Positions 6,810-15,422 of a DNA stretch of 32,996 nt are shown here, in pieces (positions within the stretch are counted from its first letter, which is position 1; every line of letters begins with the position of its first letter). The notes below the pieces were generated by a model, which did not search any database, was not told where the DNA came from, and worked only from the letters and a program-made list of their open reading frames with translations. This stretch comes from JBFMFR01 sp040752025 (GTDB lineage: Bacteria > Chloroflexota > Anaerolineae > Anaerolineales > UBA4823), in assembly GCA_040752025.1 (NCBI GenBank), contig JBFMFR010000069.1, positions 1 through 32,996 of the forward strand, in the 5' to 3' direction. The translations under genes and the position numbers were made by a program.

Positions 6810-7343
6810 CTAGACTTTGCGCCCGCCTTTCAAGGCGTCGGTCAGCTTCTGGAAGGTCTCCATGTCGCCTTTGGCCAGCAGTTGGGCCTGCTCGGGCCAG
6901 GAAGCGGGATCCATGTAGGGATAATTGGCGGCTTCGAGGATCTCTTTCAGCTTGCCCGGGTCGGCGGCGGCCAGTTGGGCGAAGGTGAGGATTCCGGCGG
7001 CTTGCAGCACCGACTGCACTTTAGGCCCGACGCCCTCCAGCAGGGTCAGATCGTCCGGCTTGGGCGGCTCAGCGGGCGGCGCAGCCTCAACAACGGGCTC
7101 AGGCGCGGCGCTCTTGAGCGGGGCGGGGGCTTCGATTTCAGCTTCGGCCGGCTCGGGCTGGGCCTCCTCGGCGTGATGCGCCTCGATGTGCGGGGGCTCC
7201 TCTTTGGCCGAGCGGGTGAGCAGCCACCAGACGACCAGCACTACCAGCAGGAAGATCAGGATCCACAGCCAGGGGGGGACTCCCTGTCCTTGCTGGGCAG
7301 GCGGGGCAACCTGCTTCAGGAATACAGAGAATATGGAAAGCAT
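6810..7343 (-). CDS. Membrane-anchored helix-hairpin-helix protein
   Basis: The product has 177 residues. A single transmembrane helix lies at 24-43 (WLWILIFLLVVLVVWWLL). A Glu/Pro/Ala-rich spacer covers 47-96. A C-terminal helix-hairpin-helix unit follows, with DDLTLLEGVGPKV at 97-109 and a second helical segment around FAQLAAADPGKLKEILE. This HhH form is shared with DNA-binding and ribosomal-type proteins, but in such membrane-anchored proteins the ligand is not known. The start is supported by GGAGG nine bases upstream. It is the first gene downstream of its own -10 and is separated from the alpha-2-macroglobulin gene by that gene's terminator, so it is transcribed on its own. Confidence 0.8.
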   Translation of the reverse strand: MLSIFSVFLKQVAPPAQQGQGVPPWLWILIFLLVVLVVWWLLTRSAKEEPPHIEAHHAEEAQPEPAEAEIEAPAPLKSAAPEPVVEAAPPAEPPKPDDLTLLEGVGPKVQSVLQAAGILTFAQLAAADPGKLKEILEAANYPYMDPASWPEQAQLLAKGDMETFQKLTDALKGGRKV

Positions 7344-7387
7344 TTTACAATTCCTCCGTTCGAAAGGTTTTGGATTGGGTTGCTTTT

Positions 7388-7420
7388 ATTATACTGGATT
7401 CGCGCTGGCTGAAACCAGCG
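7388..7420 (-). promoter_or_regulatory. Predicted promoter and dyad for the HhH protein gene
   Basis: On the minus strand TATAAT lies at 7393-7388. The dyad CGCTGG-CTGAAA-CCAGCG (7403-7420) covers where a -35 should be. The -35 itself is poor, so the dyad might bind an activator or repressor. Confidence 0.4.
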
Positions 7421-7472
7421 ACTGCCGCGTTTTTAGGAAGTTGTTAGAAAATAGAGCGAGCTCTGACTGGAG

Positions 7473-7517
7473 AAAAAAAGCCTGGCGCCCAGGCGACTTG
7501 CGTCGCGGGCGCCAGGC
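7473..7517 (-). terminator. Terminator of the alpha-2-macroglobulin gene
   Basis: GCCTGGCGCCC (7480-7490) pairs exactly with GGGCGCCAGGC (7507-7517), with a further inner GCGAC/GTCGC stem. On the minus strand it is followed by seven T residues (7479-7473). It lies 20 bases past the stop codon. Confidence 0.9.
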
Positions 7518-7537
7518 GAATTTTACTGGCGAGCCTT

Positions 7538-10500
7538 CTAGGGTATCACGGTGAACAGGCTGCCGGCGCCGCGCCCGTAGACTTCGGGGAAGTAGAACTC
7601 CTGGGCGGTGGGTGGGATGGTCTTGAAGACGCCGATGCTGGAGGCGCGCACCAGGTAGGTGTACACGTAGGTGCCAGCCGGCAGATAATCGGTGGAGAGC
7701 ACCACGCGCTCATCCTTCAACTGGGTGTGAGTGAAGAACCACCAACCCCAGCCGCGCCACCACAGGTCTTTCCAGGAGAACTGCTGGGGCACTTCCACGC
7801 TCTGCGGGCTGGTGCTGAGCGACTGATCGACCGCCTCCAGGCCGGCAGGCAGCGGGTCATCGATGATCACGTAGTGCAGGGCAGCCGGGGCCACGATGGT
7901 CAGGCGGCCCAGGAGCAGCTCACCCTGGCTGGCCTGCGTGACGGGCGTGTTCACATCCTCCAGGCGGTAGTAGCTGCGCGAGACGATGATGCCCTGTTCG
8001 AGAGGCTCGATCTGCTCGACGGGCAGGTAGACGTTGAGATGGGCAGTGTAGTACAGGTTGCCGGGACCATCGTCGCGGGTCACAGCCAGGCGGTTGGCCT
8101 GGTCGGTGAGCAGCTCGCTCACGTCGACGCGCAGGGTTTGGGTCTGGCGCAGGGTCTCGGCGTTGGCTACGCCGCCGCCCAGGCGCTGCCCGTTGAGGGC
8201 CACAGCGTACTGGTAATCGGCCTGCAGCTCGCCGCTGGCAACCATCCAGTTGGTGAGCGCCATCAGCGTCCAGGCGGTTTCCTGTGTGCTGAGCCAGTGG
8301 CCGTTGGTGCGGTGGCTCATCAGCCAGCGCACGGCATTGGCATTGAGTGGGTTCTCCGGTTCGATCTGGCTGAGGGCGGAGAGCACGATGGCGGTGGTGC
8401 GCGTGTCGGTGTTCCAGTTCCAGCGGTCGGAGGCTTTTTCTTCCCAGTGTGTGCCGGTGGCCGATAGGATGGCCGTGCTGGCGAAGTCGGAGAGCAGAGT
8501 CCCGATGCGCGGATCGCCAGAGTCGATGATGTGCAGGGTTTGCGCCAGGAAAGCGTGGGCGTAGAGGGCCATGCGCTGGCGCTGGTCGTAGAGCTGGACG
8601 GTGCTGCTCACATCCGCTCGCCCGCCGCGGGCCAGCACGTACAGGATGAAGGCCTGGCGGTTGAGCTTGTAGGGATCAGTCATGCGCACGATGGAAAGCA
8701 CCTGGCCGTTCAGGTAGCGCAGGCCGCGGTTGAGCACCTCCTGGCTGACCGTGTAGCCGCTTTCCTTGGCTTCGACCAACCCCAGCACCACGTAGGCCGA
8801 GGTGAGCGGGTCGCTCTTCTGGTAATTCCACCAACCCCAGCCGCCGTCGGGGTTCTGCCAGTTGTACAGGCGCTGCAGGGCGGTGTCGACCTGGGTCGCC
8901 AGGCTGTCTTCCAGCGCTTTGTCGCTCAGGCCGGCGGATTTGAGGGCGCGGGTGGTGATCACGTTAGGCAGGAACTTGGAGATGGTCTGCTCCAGGCAGT
9001 CGTAGGGATAGTTTTTGAGGTACTCCAGGCTGTCGGTCATGCCGGCCGCCAGGGAGGGCGAGAGTTTGATGGTCAGCTCGCCCTGCGAGACCTGGAAGGC
9101 CTCGGGCAGGCTGATGGCTTCCACCTGCGAGCCGCCGTCCAGCAACTGGCCGGAAGTGCCGACGGTCTCGGGGGCCTCGTAGCGGTAGACGGGCAGACCC
9201 TGGTCCTCCAGGGTGCCCTGTGGCGGGCGGCTGGCGTCGCTCAATCCACCGCCTTCGGCGCTGAAGACCAGATCGACGCGTTGGGCGTCCGGGTTGATGC
9301 TGGCCTGCCAGGTGACGTACACGCGGCCCTGGGCGGGGATCTCCATGCGCTGGTTGGCCGGGTTTTTCAGCATGAGCCCTTCGCCTGCCAGGCTCACATC
9401 CACGCTCAAGGATTTGTCGGTGTTGTTGTGCACGGCGGTTCCCAGGGTGACCTGGTCGCCGACGACGAAGAAGCGCGGGGTCTGCGGGCGCACGAGCAGC
9501 GACTTGGTGCTGATGATGTCGATGGTGGCCTGGCCGACGCGTGTGTCTTTGGTGAAAGCACGCGCCTCCATGCGCCAGGTGGTCAGGTTGTCGGGCAGGC
9601 GCACGCTCACCTGGGCCTCGCCATTGGCGTCGGTCTGGATGGCGGCTTTCCAGTAAGCGGTGTCGGGGAAGTCCTGGCGCACATCGATTACGCCGAAGAT
9701 GTCGGCGCCCTTGCCGCCGCCGCCGCTGCCGCCCAGCCCGCCTTCGACGATCTCCTGCGCCAGGGTGGCGTTGTATTCTTCGATGCTCAGGGCGATGGGC
9801 ACGGCGGTCCAGACGCCCAGGGTGCGCTCGGAGTAGAAGTAATCCAGGATGGGGGCCGAGTTGGGCGGGAGCAGCGAGAGGGTGGCCAAGTCGCTCAGGC
9901 TGAGCGAGACTTCGGCGCTGACCGGCTTGCCCTGGTCGTCCAGGGTGCGCACGGTGTAGTTGATGGTTTCGCCGGGCCCGGCCTGTTCACGGTCGGGTTC
10001 CAGTTCAACGGTCAGGGTTTGTTTCTCAAGGCTGACGCTGATCTCGGTGATGCCCAGTTTGAAATTGGGCCGCGGGTTGGTGTCATCCACGCCCTTGACC
10101 ACCAGCACGGAAACGTAGACGTTGGGGGCCATGCCGGGGGTGATGGGCAGCTTGTAGATGGTGCTGTTGCTTTCCAGGCGGACGACTTCCTGCTCGTGGA
10201 TGCGGCCGCGCTCGACCGTCACCAGGGCGTAAGCCTGGCCCTGGAAGGGCGAGGCGATCAGGATCTCGGCCGTATCGCCGGGGGCGTAGCTCTTGCGGTC
10301 GGTGACCAGTTCGAAGCTGCGGTCATTAGTCTGCCGCCAGGGGATGTAATCTTTGCCGGCAACCCACATGTAGGCCGAGGCGCTGCCCTGGTTGCCCAGG
10401 TCATCCTCGGCGGTAACGCGGGCGCGGAAGATGCCGCCGTTGGGCGGGGTAAAGGTGACGGTCGCCTGGCCTTTTTCGTCCAACTCCAGGTCCTTGAAGC

Positions 10501-13500
10501 TGGTGACGGGGATGTCTTCGACGGTGGAGGTCCATTCGATGCGCCCGTTGGCGTCCTGTTCCTGGACACTGTACCAGCGGCGCTCGACGATCTCGACGCT
10601 GACTTTTTGACCTGCCAGAGGCTCGCCATCCCAATCCAGGGCGACGACCTCGAAGGTTTGTTCTTTGCCGGCCTGGCCGACGTATTTGCCGGGTTTGATG
10701 CCGGGATAAACTTTCGAGCGGTGGGCAACGATCTCGACGCGCCCGCTGACCGCGTTCAATGACAGGTCGGTGACAGTGGCTTCGAAGACCAGGCGGCGGC
10801 TGGCGGTGATCTTGCCCAGGTCGGCCGGCAGGCTGAACGTGAAGCGCCCGGTGCTGTCGGTGTGGCCCTCCCCAGAGGCAAGCTGTTCGCTGCCGTTGCC
10901 GTCGTAACCCTCGCGGAAGCCAGCGTCGATCTCGGAGTCGTAGAAGCTGTAGCCGGAATACTTACCCGGCGGGTTGAAGGCGTAGGGTTCGGCGGTCAGA
11001 GTCCAGTTCACCTGGGCGTCGGCTACACCGCCGCCTGAGTAGTAGTCGGCCTGCACCTGGACGGTGAACTCCTCACCGGCAAGTACATCCAGCGGCTTAG
11101 CGCTGACCTGCACCTGGAATTCGGGCTTGCGGTATTCGGCGACAGTGAAGGAGACCGAGCCCACCACGTTGTCACTGCCGGCCAGGCTGATATCGATAGA
11201 GTACGAGCCCAGCGTGGTCTCTTGATCCAGGGTGATCTGGCCATCGAAGCTGCCCAGGGACGAGAGCGGCAGCTTCTCATCGTAGATAGTCTCTTCGTAG
11301 TTGGTGATGCGCACCTGCACCTGGCTGTCATCCGGCAGGCTGTAGGCCAGGTCGTCATCCAGTCGCACGATACCCTTGAAATACACCGGTTGGCCAGGGC
11401 GGTAGATCGGGCGCTCGGTGTAAACGTAAGCGCGCGGTTGGTTGGAGGGGAAGTAGTACGCCCCCCAGATGCCGTAGTCATACATGGATACACCACTGCC
11501 CCACTGGCTGGTGGAGAAGGCGAAAACTTTCCCATCGTCGGAAAGCACGAAGCGGGTGGTGTAGGGATCATCGGGGGCGGGCAGCTCCAGGTGGAGCAGG
11601 CCATCCGCGTCGGTGCTGCCCTGGCCGATCTTTTCGAAGTTCTCGTTGAAGACGCTGACGGAGACATCTGCCAGGGGCTTGCCATCCTCCAGGCCGGTCA
11701 GCCAGATCAGGCTGTCCGTGGTGGTGGATTTGAAGGTCAGGTTGGCATTGGTGACCATCAGCAGGCGAGTGTCATTGTAACGACCATCGTGCCGCACTTC
11801 GGGCGAATCCAGCCCCAGGAAATAGAAACCAGGCGGCAGCGGATTGCCGGACTGGGTGGTGGGGGCGTAATTCTTCAGGACGCGCTCGTTGCGGCCAGCC
11901 TGGCTGGACTCGTTGACTTCCCACACCAGGGCCTCGGCGTCTGGCTGGTAGCGATACATCGGCGTTTTGCCGGTGAGCATTTGGGTGAATTGCTCGGCAG
12001 CCACCTGGTATAGCTCAAGTTTAAGCGACTTGATGTTAGTGTAATAGGCGTAGAAATCCTGCGGTCCGCCTTCGCGGAAGAGCACCGGCTCGTAAGGCAT
12101 TTGCAGGCCGGCCAAGGGCGAGCGGGCGGCAGTAGTAAAACGGATGGTCTGGGTCTGGCTGATGGCGTTGCCGTAAATGTCTTGCATGCCGGCTTGCAGG
12201 CGTATTTCGTAGCGTGTGGAGGGCTGCAAGAAGTAGCCGGACATGCTCCAGTCCCATTCGTTGTACCACCATTCGATCTCTTTCTCCGGCGCGGGTATGA
12301 CCGTGATCCTGGATTTGACCGACTCGATGTCCATCGGTGAGGCGAACTTGATGCGGAATTCGCTGGAGTAATAGTTCTGAGTAGCGCCGTTAGCGGGCGT
12401 AGTGCTGATCACCTTGGGCGCGGAAACGGTTGAGAAGTTCCATTCCAACTCCTGGCGCAGCTCCCCGCCGCCCAGGGCCTGGGCCCCGGCGCCGATGCGC
12501 AGGACGTAATCGCTGCCCAGGGCCAGGCGTTGGGTGGGGGTGATCATCATAGTGACGAAGTCCTCGTCCCAACTGGTTTCCAGGTCAGATTTGCCAGTTT
12601 TGTTATTGGTGAGCGAGAGGGCGGCTTCGGTGCTGTCTTGATCCATAGGCTGCAAGAAGCGGATGATGAAGTATTCATCCAGGAGCACGTTTTTCAGGTT
12701 GTTCTGGTTGTAATAACCGCTGGACATGGCGTAATAATCGATGTCGGGGGCGGTGGTGGTGAAGCTCCAGGAGTAATCCTGGGCCAGTTGGGTCTCGTCC
12801 AGGGCATCGGCCAGGCCGGCCGCCACCGTGACGGTGTAGGTGGTAGCGCCCTGGAAGGCGATCTTAGGACGGAAGGCGTAGACGGAGGTATTGATCCACT
12901 CGCCAGTGCCTTCCACCTGCGGCTCGATGGAGATCGGGTTGGGCAGCTTATCCTGTTCCTCGGCGATCACCAGGGGCGCCACCGGGCGTGTGAAGATGAC
13001 GGTGATGACAGCGTCGTTGGCGATCTCGGTGCTGCCGTCCACCGGAGAGACCTGGCTGATCTGGAGCTCGCCAGCGGTGTTGAATTGAAAAGTCAGGGGC
13101 TCGACCAGGGCCACGCCTTCGGCGCTGACGGCATCGACGCTCAGGCTGGCCTGGTAAGAACTGCCGGGTTGGAGAGCAGCCTCCGGCTTGAAGACCAGCT
13201 TATTCCTGGCCGGCCAGCTCAGCTTGCCAACCACGATCTGCCCCTGTTCGTCGGTCATCTGCCAGGCGGCGGCGGTCTTGGCGGCGTCCATAGGCTGGTC
13301 GAAGACCAGGGCGATCTCGCCGTTGGTGGGCAGCTCCATCCCGCCGGGCTGCTGGTCGATGAGCTGAGGCGGCAGCGGCGCGCCGTCATCGATCACTGGC
13401 AAGCCGCTGTCTATGCTCGTTGGGGTGAGGGTAGGCTGGCTGACTTCCGGCTTCTGCGTGGCCGCTTTTTCAGTGGCGGGCGGTTTCGTGGCTGGCGCAG

Positions 13501-13630
13501 GCGTGCTGGTAGGCCCGGTAGGCTGCGGGCGGCAGGCGCCTAACAGCATGGCGACGATCACCAGCAGCAAGCTCAGCCGGTAGGCGGCGAACTTAAGGCC
13601 GTGGGGAGTTTTATGAGAAAGGGTATTCAT
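7538..13630 (-). CDS. Thioester alpha-2-macroglobulin family lipoprotein
   Basis: The protein has 2030 residues. A lipoprotein signal peptide ends LLGAC with Cys33, then a Thr/Pro linker. Several SbsA/Big_5-type Ig-like repeats run to about residue 600, followed by MG-type domains with YTERPIYRPGQP near 737. A Gly-rich stretch near 1297-1310, just before VIDVRQDFPDTAYWKA, is a candidate bait region. The thioester motif CLEQ is at 1545-1548. After it comes a helical thioester domain and a receptor-like C-terminal domain. Such proteins trap proteases that cut the bait. ATG 13630 is preferred over an in-frame start 207 bp upstream because it opens a proper lipoprotein signal, has GAGGTG just upstream and lies after a TATAAT. 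Bacterial family members are usually 1500-2000 residues and often sit beside pbpC, as here. Confidence 0.93.
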   Translation of the reverse strand: MNTLSHKTPHGLKFAAYRLSLLLVIVAMLLGACRPQPTGPTSTPAPATKPPATEKAATQKPEVSQPTLTPTSIDSGLPVIDDGAPLPPQLIDQQPGGMELPTNGEIALVFDQPMDAAKTAAAWQMTDEQGQIVVGKLSWPARNKLVFKPEAALQPGSSYQASLSVDAVSAEGVALVEPLTFQFNTAGELQISQVSPVDGSTEIANDAVITVIFTRPVAPLVIAEEQDKLPNPISIEPQVEGTGEWINTSVYAFRPKIAFQGATTYTVTVAAGLADALDETQLAQDYSWSFTTTAPDIDYYAMSSGYYNQNNLKNVLLDEYFIIRFLQPMDQDSTEAALSLTNNKTGKSDLETSWDEDFVTMMITPTQRLALGSDYVLRIGAGAQALGGGELRQELEWNFSTVSAPKVISTTPANGATQNYYSSEFRIKFASPMDIESVKSRITVIPAPEKEIEWWYNEWDWSMSGYFLQPSTRYEIRLQAGMQDIYGNAISQTQTIRFTTAARSPLAGLQMPYEPVLFREGGPQDFYAYYTNIKSLKLELYQVAAEQFTQMLTGKTPMYRYQPDAEALVWEVNESSQAGRNERVLKNYAPTTQSGNPLPPGFYFLGLDSPEVRHDGRYNDTRLLMVTNANLTFKSTTTDSLIWLTGLEDGKPLADVSVSVFNENFEKIGQGSTDADGLLHLELPAPDDPYTTRFVLSDDGKVFAFSTSQWGSGVSMYDYGIWGAYYFPSNQPRAYVYTERPIYRPGQPVYFKGIVRLDDDLAYSLPDDSQVQVRITNYEETIYDEKLPLSSLGSFDGQITLDQETTLGSYSIDISLAGSDNVVGSVSFTVAEYRKPEFQVQVSAKPLDVLAGEEFTVQVQADYYSGGGVADAQVNWTLTAEPYAFNPPGKYSGYSFYDSEIDAGFREGYDGNGSEQLASGEGHTDSTGRFTFSLPADLGKITASRRLVFEATVTDLSLNAVSGRVEIVAHRSKVYPGIKPGKYVGQAGKEQTFEVVALDWDGEPLAGQKVSVEIVERRWYSVQEQDANGRIEWTSTVEDIPVTSFKDLELDEKGQATVTFTPPNGGIFRARVTAEDDLGNQGSASAYMWVAGKDYIPWRQTNDRSFELVTDRKSYAPGDTAEILIASPFQGQAYALVTVERGRIHEQEVVRLESNSTIYKLPITPGMAPNVYVSVLVVKGVDDTNPRPNFKLGITEISVSLEKQTLTVELEPDREQAGPGETINYTVRTLDDQGKPVSAEVSLSLSDLATLSLLPPNSAPILDYFYSERTLGVWTAVPIALSIEEYNATLAQEIVEGGLGGSGGGGKGADIFGVIDVRQDFPDTAYWKAAIQTDANGEAQVSVRLPDNLTTWRMEARAFTKDTRVGQATIDIISTKSLLVRPQTPRFFVVGDQVTLGTAVHNNTDKSLSVDVSLAGEGLMLKNPANQRMEIPAQGRVYVTWQASINPDAQRVDLVFSAEGGGLSDASRPPQGTLEDQGLPVYRYEAPETVGTSGQLLDGGSQVEAISLPEAFQVSQGELTIKLSPSLAAGMTDSLEYLKNYPYDCLEQTISKFLPNVITTRALKSAGLSDKALEDSLATQVDTALQRLYNWQNPDGGWGWWNYQKSDPLTSAYVVLGLVEAKESGYTVSQEVLNRGLRYLNGQVLSIVRMTDPYKLNRQAFILYVLARGGRADVSSTVQLYDQRQRMALYAHAFLAQTLHIIDSGDPRIGTLLSDFASTAILSATGTHWEEKASDRWNWNTDTRTTAIVLSALSQIEPENPLNANAVRWLMSHRTNGHWLSTQETAWTLMALTNWMVASGELQADYQYAVALNGQRLGGGVANAETLRQTQTLRVDVSELLTDQANRLAVTRDDGPGNLYYTAHLNVYLPVEQIEPLEQGIIVSRSYYRLEDVNTPVTQASQGELLLGRLTIVAPAALHYVIIDDPLPAGLEAVDQSLSTSPQSVEVPQQFSWKDLWWRGWGWWFFTHTQLKDERVVLSTDYLPAGTYVYTYLVRASSIGVFKTIPPTAQEFYFPEVYGRGAGSLFTVIP

Positions 13631-13645
13631 GTTCACCTCGTTTTT

Positions 13646-13651
13646 ATTATA
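13646..13651 (-). promoter_or_regulatory. -10 element of the alpha-2-macroglobulin gene
   Basis: TATAAT on the minus strand (13651-13646) lies between a palindromic repeat and the start codon, giving a leader of about ten bases. No good -35 is visible; its position falls in the GC-rich repeat at 13658-13715. Confidence 0.45.
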
Positions 13652-13657
13652 CCGTTT

Positions 13658-13715
13658 CGTAGGGGTGGGTCCTGTAGGGGCGGGTCTTAGACCCGCCCCT
13701 ACACCCGCCCCTACG
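13658..13715. repeat. REP-like palindrome, copy 1 (nested)
   Basis: GTAGGGGCGGGTCT (13674-13687) and its exact inverse (13689-13702) form the core. Outer arms at 13658-13670 and 13703-13715 pair with a single G-T type mismatch. The same core recurs at 15389-15417 and 15642-15670. Confidence 0.9.
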
Positions 13716-13719
13716 ATAT

Positions 13720-15348
13720 CTACGTTTTGATTTCGACAACCACGCCATCCTCCGCCCAGCCATACAGCCACTTGGCGTCGGCCAGGTCGAGGATGATGCA
13801 GCCATAGGAGGCGGGCTGGCCGAGGATGCTGGCCCACAGGCGCTGGCCGCTGGACAGGGTCGGCAGGCCGTGGATGCCGTTCATAAAGCCGGGCCAGGCT
13901 TCGTAGATGCCCAGGAAATGCGGCATGTACAGGTCCCAGACGGAGGCGTAGGCGTTACGCTCGTGGGTCTGCACCTGGAAAACGCCCGGCTGGGTGGGCG
14001 AACGGTCGATGCCGGTGCTGATCACGTACTCGGAAAGCTGCTTGCCATCCTGGTAAGCCCACAGGCGCTGGCGGCTGATATCGAGCACGATGCGCTTGTT
14101 GGGGACGATGGGCAAGGGCAGCAGGTTATCTTTGGAAGGGATGACCAGTTGTGCACCGGCGAGGAGATTGTCCGGGTCCAGACCGGGGTTGGCGTTCAAG
14201 ATCATCCAATAGGGAAAGCCCAGCTTCCAACCGATTTTGAGCAGGGTGTCGCCGGGCTGGATAGTGTAGGAAGTGGCTGGATGGCTGGCGATGACCAGGG
14301 CTGGGAGGCCCTGGGACAGAGCTCTGGCGACCTCGGGGCTGTAGCGGGCCGAATCCAGGTAGCGCCCGGGGCCGAGGCTGGCGCTGATCTCGTCCAGATA
14401 GCGGGCGACTCCGGCAGGCTCCAGGGCGACCTGCGGGCCAGCGGCTGTGGCGGTTACGGCCAGCCAGCCGGCGAGCGACTGGCGAGGGATGTCGAAGGAC
14501 AGGCTTTCATCGGTAATGGCGTCGTAGACTTGCAGGCGGGCCGGGGTATCCAGCAAACGCTGGGCCTGGGCAATGGCCGGGGCGACATCGGTGACGGCCG
14601 GGGGCACGGGCTGCAGGATGACCTGTAAATAATTGCTGACCAGGACGATCTGCGGGTCGGCAGCCAGCACGGCCAGGGTCTGGTCGAGGTTGATGGTGTA
14701 GCCCAACTCGGCGGGCACGGCCACCAGGGCGTCGCCTTCCAGGCGCAGGGTGGCGTCGCGCGGCGGCTGGCTCAAGGCCGGGCTGAGGGCTTGCAGGCCG
14801 GCGCAGGCAGCGTTCTCATCCAGAGTGACTACCGGGGCGAGGGTGTAGCCGCGTGACAGGCCGGCGATGATCTGGCCCATCTCGGACAGCATCCAACCGC
14901 CGTGGCCAACCTCGTGGGCGCGCTGGGCGGTTTGCAATGGGTCCAGGCTGAGCCCCAGGTCGGCGGGGGCGACGGCTGCCTGCGCGCCCAGGCCGTTGGT
15001 AACCAGCAGGTGCGTTTCCAGGTTCCAGCGCCGGTTCAGTTCGACGGCAGCCTGGGAGACGGTCATACCCTCCAGGCGCACTTCCCCGACGCGCACGCCG
15101 GGCACGATCTGGCCGCTGATCTGGTAGTAACCGTAAGTAAATAACAGGGCAGTGAGTAGCAATACCGCGAGCATGCACAGGCTGGAGCCCAAGGCCAGGG
15201 CCAACAGCCAGGGCGTGGAGGAAGTCGCCGGGCGGAGCGGGCGCACCACGATCACGGGTGCATAGGAGGATACGGCGCGGCGGGGCGCGGCCGGGCGAGA
15301 GCGAGTTCGCATGCGGGATAGACGCTTGGGTGCGGGCTTTGGTTCCAT
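13720..15348 (-). CDS. LysM-containing L,D-transpeptidase (YkuD family)
   Basis: The 542-residue protein has a basic cytoplasmic N-terminus and one membrane helix at about 46-74. Extracellular PG_binding_4/VanW-like modules follow (GQIVPGVRVGEVRLEGM at 79-95). A LysM domain spans 361-404 (YTIQPGDTLLKI to AGAQLVIP), and a YkuD catalytic domain covers about 418-541. The catalytic signature is complete: His493 in IHGLP and Cys517 in SYGCI. The enzyme would make 3-3 crosslinks or attach proteins to peptidoglycan; the same architecture occurs in many monoderm bacteria. The start has only a weak ribosome binding site, and Met13 is an alternative. It is downstream of the glycoside-hydrolase-like gene on the same strand, with a palindromic repeat between. 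Confidence 0.9.
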   Translation of the reverse strand: MEPKPAPKRLSRMRTRSRPAAPRRAVSSYAPVIVVRPLRPATSSTPWLLALALGSSLCMLAVLLLTALLFTYGYYQISGQIVPGVRVGEVRLEGMTVSQAAVELNRRWNLETHLLVTNGLGAQAAVAPADLGLSLDPLQTAQRAHEVGHGGWMLSEMGQIIAGLSRGYTLAPVVTLDENAACAGLQALSPALSQPPRDATLRLEGDALVAVPAELGYTINLDQTLAVLAADPQIVLVSNYLQVILQPVPPAVTDVAPAIAQAQRLLDTPARLQVYDAITDESLSFDIPRQSLAGWLAVTATAAGPQVALEPAGVARYLDEISASLGPGRYLDSARYSPEVARALSQGLPALVIASHPATSYTIQPGDTLLKIGWKLGFPYWMILNANPGLDPDNLLAGAQLVIPSKDNLLPLPIVPNKRIVLDISRQRLWAYQDGKQLSEYVISTGIDRSPTQPGVFQVQTHERNAYASVWDLYMPHFLGIYEAWPGFMNGIHGLPTLSSGQRLWASILGQPASYGCIILDLADAKWLYGWAEDGVVVEIKT

Positions 15349-15388
15349 CTCAGTGTTGCCCTGGTGGGTGCGTGTAGGGGTGTGTCCC

Positions 15389-15417
15389 GTAGGGGCGGGT
15401 CTCAGACCCGCCCCTAC
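15389..15417. repeat. REP-like palindrome, copy 2
   Basis: The 14-bp arms GTAGGGGCGGGTCT are identical to copy 1, around a central C at 15403. It lies between the glycoside-hydrolase-like gene and the L,D-transpeptidase gene, where it could stabilise or end the upstream transcript. A partial arm (GTAGGGGTGTG) lies just left of it. Confidence 0.9.
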
Positions 15418-15422
15418 AACGG

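Noticed and set aside
8531..10762. 743-residue open frame on the plus strand
   Set aside because: It is antisense to the alpha-2-macroglobulin gene, rich in Gly/Ala/Val/Asp shadow composition, with no domain. The minus strand has clear family motifs over the same span.
12530..13543. 337-residue plus-strand open frame
   Set aside because: Antisense shadow of the N-terminal Ig-like repeats of the macroglobulin gene; high GC produces long false frames here.
13631..13837. N-terminal extension of the macroglobulin protein by 69 residues
   Set aside because: It translates the palindromic repeat and part of the next gene, while the inner ATG opens a lipoprotein signal and has a ribosome binding site.
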